Assembly: GCA_036338435.1 (NCBI GenBank)
Contig: JAYZCG010000040.1
Location: 26,054 to 90,053 of the forward strand
Reading direction: 5' to 3'
Source of the DNA: JAPYTY01 sp036338435
Lineage (GTDB): Bacteria; Acidobacteriota; UBA6911; RPQK01; JADFOI01
Length of the DNA: 64,000 nt
Notes under the pieces: generated by a model
Database searches by the model: none
What the model was told of the DNA's origin: nothing
What the model saw: only the letters and a program-made list of their open reading frames with translations
Part shown: positions 63,957-64,000 of the stretch, in pieces
Layout of the letters: each line of letters opens with the position of its first letter
Numbering within the stretch: the first letter of the stretch is position 1
Program-made: the position numbers and the translations under genes

Positions 63957-64000
63957 TTGAAATTTCAACGCATATCCGCAGTTTTCGGACTAATGATGCT
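63957..64000 (+). CDS. Start of a probable exported protein (3' truncated)
   Basis: After a spacer of 115 bases from leuS, TTG 63957 follows GAGAGAGGGG and GAGGGA and opens a frame KFQRISAVFGLMML, which looks like the start of a signal peptide. In many Gram-negative bacteria an LPS-assembly lipoprotein (LptE) gene follows leuS, so that is a guess for this fragment. Only 14 codons are visible. Confidence 0.35.
   Translation, partial: MKFQRISAVFGLMM

Overview
The window looks like ordinary chromosomal DNA from a Gram-negative, free-living heterotrophic bacterium. It carries a near-complete CMP-Kdo pathway (kdsB, kdsA, kdsD, kdsC), an MsbA-type exporter, lipoprotein signal peptides and many secreted enzymes. 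The gene mix (secreted YtcJ-like amidohydrolases, a UbiD decarboxylase, SSS symporters, a bacilliredoxin-type protein) resembles uncultured Acidobacteriota-like or related environmental lineages. That placement is inference from gene content only. I see no phage, insertion sequence, CRISPR array or rRNA.

Layout. 1-18.3 kb (plus strand) is housekeeping: a 5'-truncated glycosyltransferase, a Rieske ferredoxin, a bacilliredoxin-rhodanese fusion, mtnA-tsaD, an MsbA-like exporter, yicC-gmk-rpoZ-coaBC, era, a family-4 uracil-DNA glycosylase, priA, then kdsB-pyrG-kdsA-kdsD-kdsC. A tRNA-Gly(CCC) lies at 18.4 kb. From 18.5 to 21.3 kb (minus strand) there is a large secreted amidase followed by two tiny paralogous membrane proteins, and a decayed duplicate of the amidase-end/mini-protein junction abutting the tRNA. 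21.5-24.3 kb has a CtBP-like dehydrogenase, a lipoprotein and a mechanosensitive channel. 24.5-28.2 kb is a molybdate operon (HTH-PBP regulator, modA, modB, modC) preceded by a perfect 15-bp inverted repeat.

28.3-47.3 kb is an accessory catabolic region: a monooxygenase-like small protein, a secreted amidohydrolase, a methyltransferase, a TPR protein, a Tat-exported dienelactone hydrolase, an SDR, small secreted or membrane proteins and an SSS symporter. It ends in a seven-gene minus-strand cluster (46.6 to 38.1 kb): small membrane subunit, SSS symporter, secreted amidohydrolase, UbiD decarboxylase, fumarate-reductase-like flavoprotein, a [2Fe-2S]-only FrdB-like protein and a cytoplasmic binding-protein-like enzyme. 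This is the best candidate for an undescribed pathway: hydrolysis outside the cytoplasm, uptake, then decarboxylation and a flavin-dependent redox step.

47.6-53.2 kb (plus) is a tightly packed operon: meaB, methylmalonyl-CoA epimerase, a metallo-beta-lactamase-fold protein, MTA phosphorylase and a PfkB kinase, followed by a TPR protein. MTA phosphorylase makes the substrate of MtnA, which lies 46 kb away. 53.3-57.4 kb holds a NamZ-like exo-muramidase, an M32 carboxypeptidase and a serine hydrolase resembling Bacillus AmiE, suggesting muropeptide scavenging. 57.4-64 kb contains zinc-ribbon proteins, a virginiamycin-B-lyase-like propeller, a site-2-protease homologue, an HU-like protein, dcd and leuS, with the start of a probable exported protein at the right edge.
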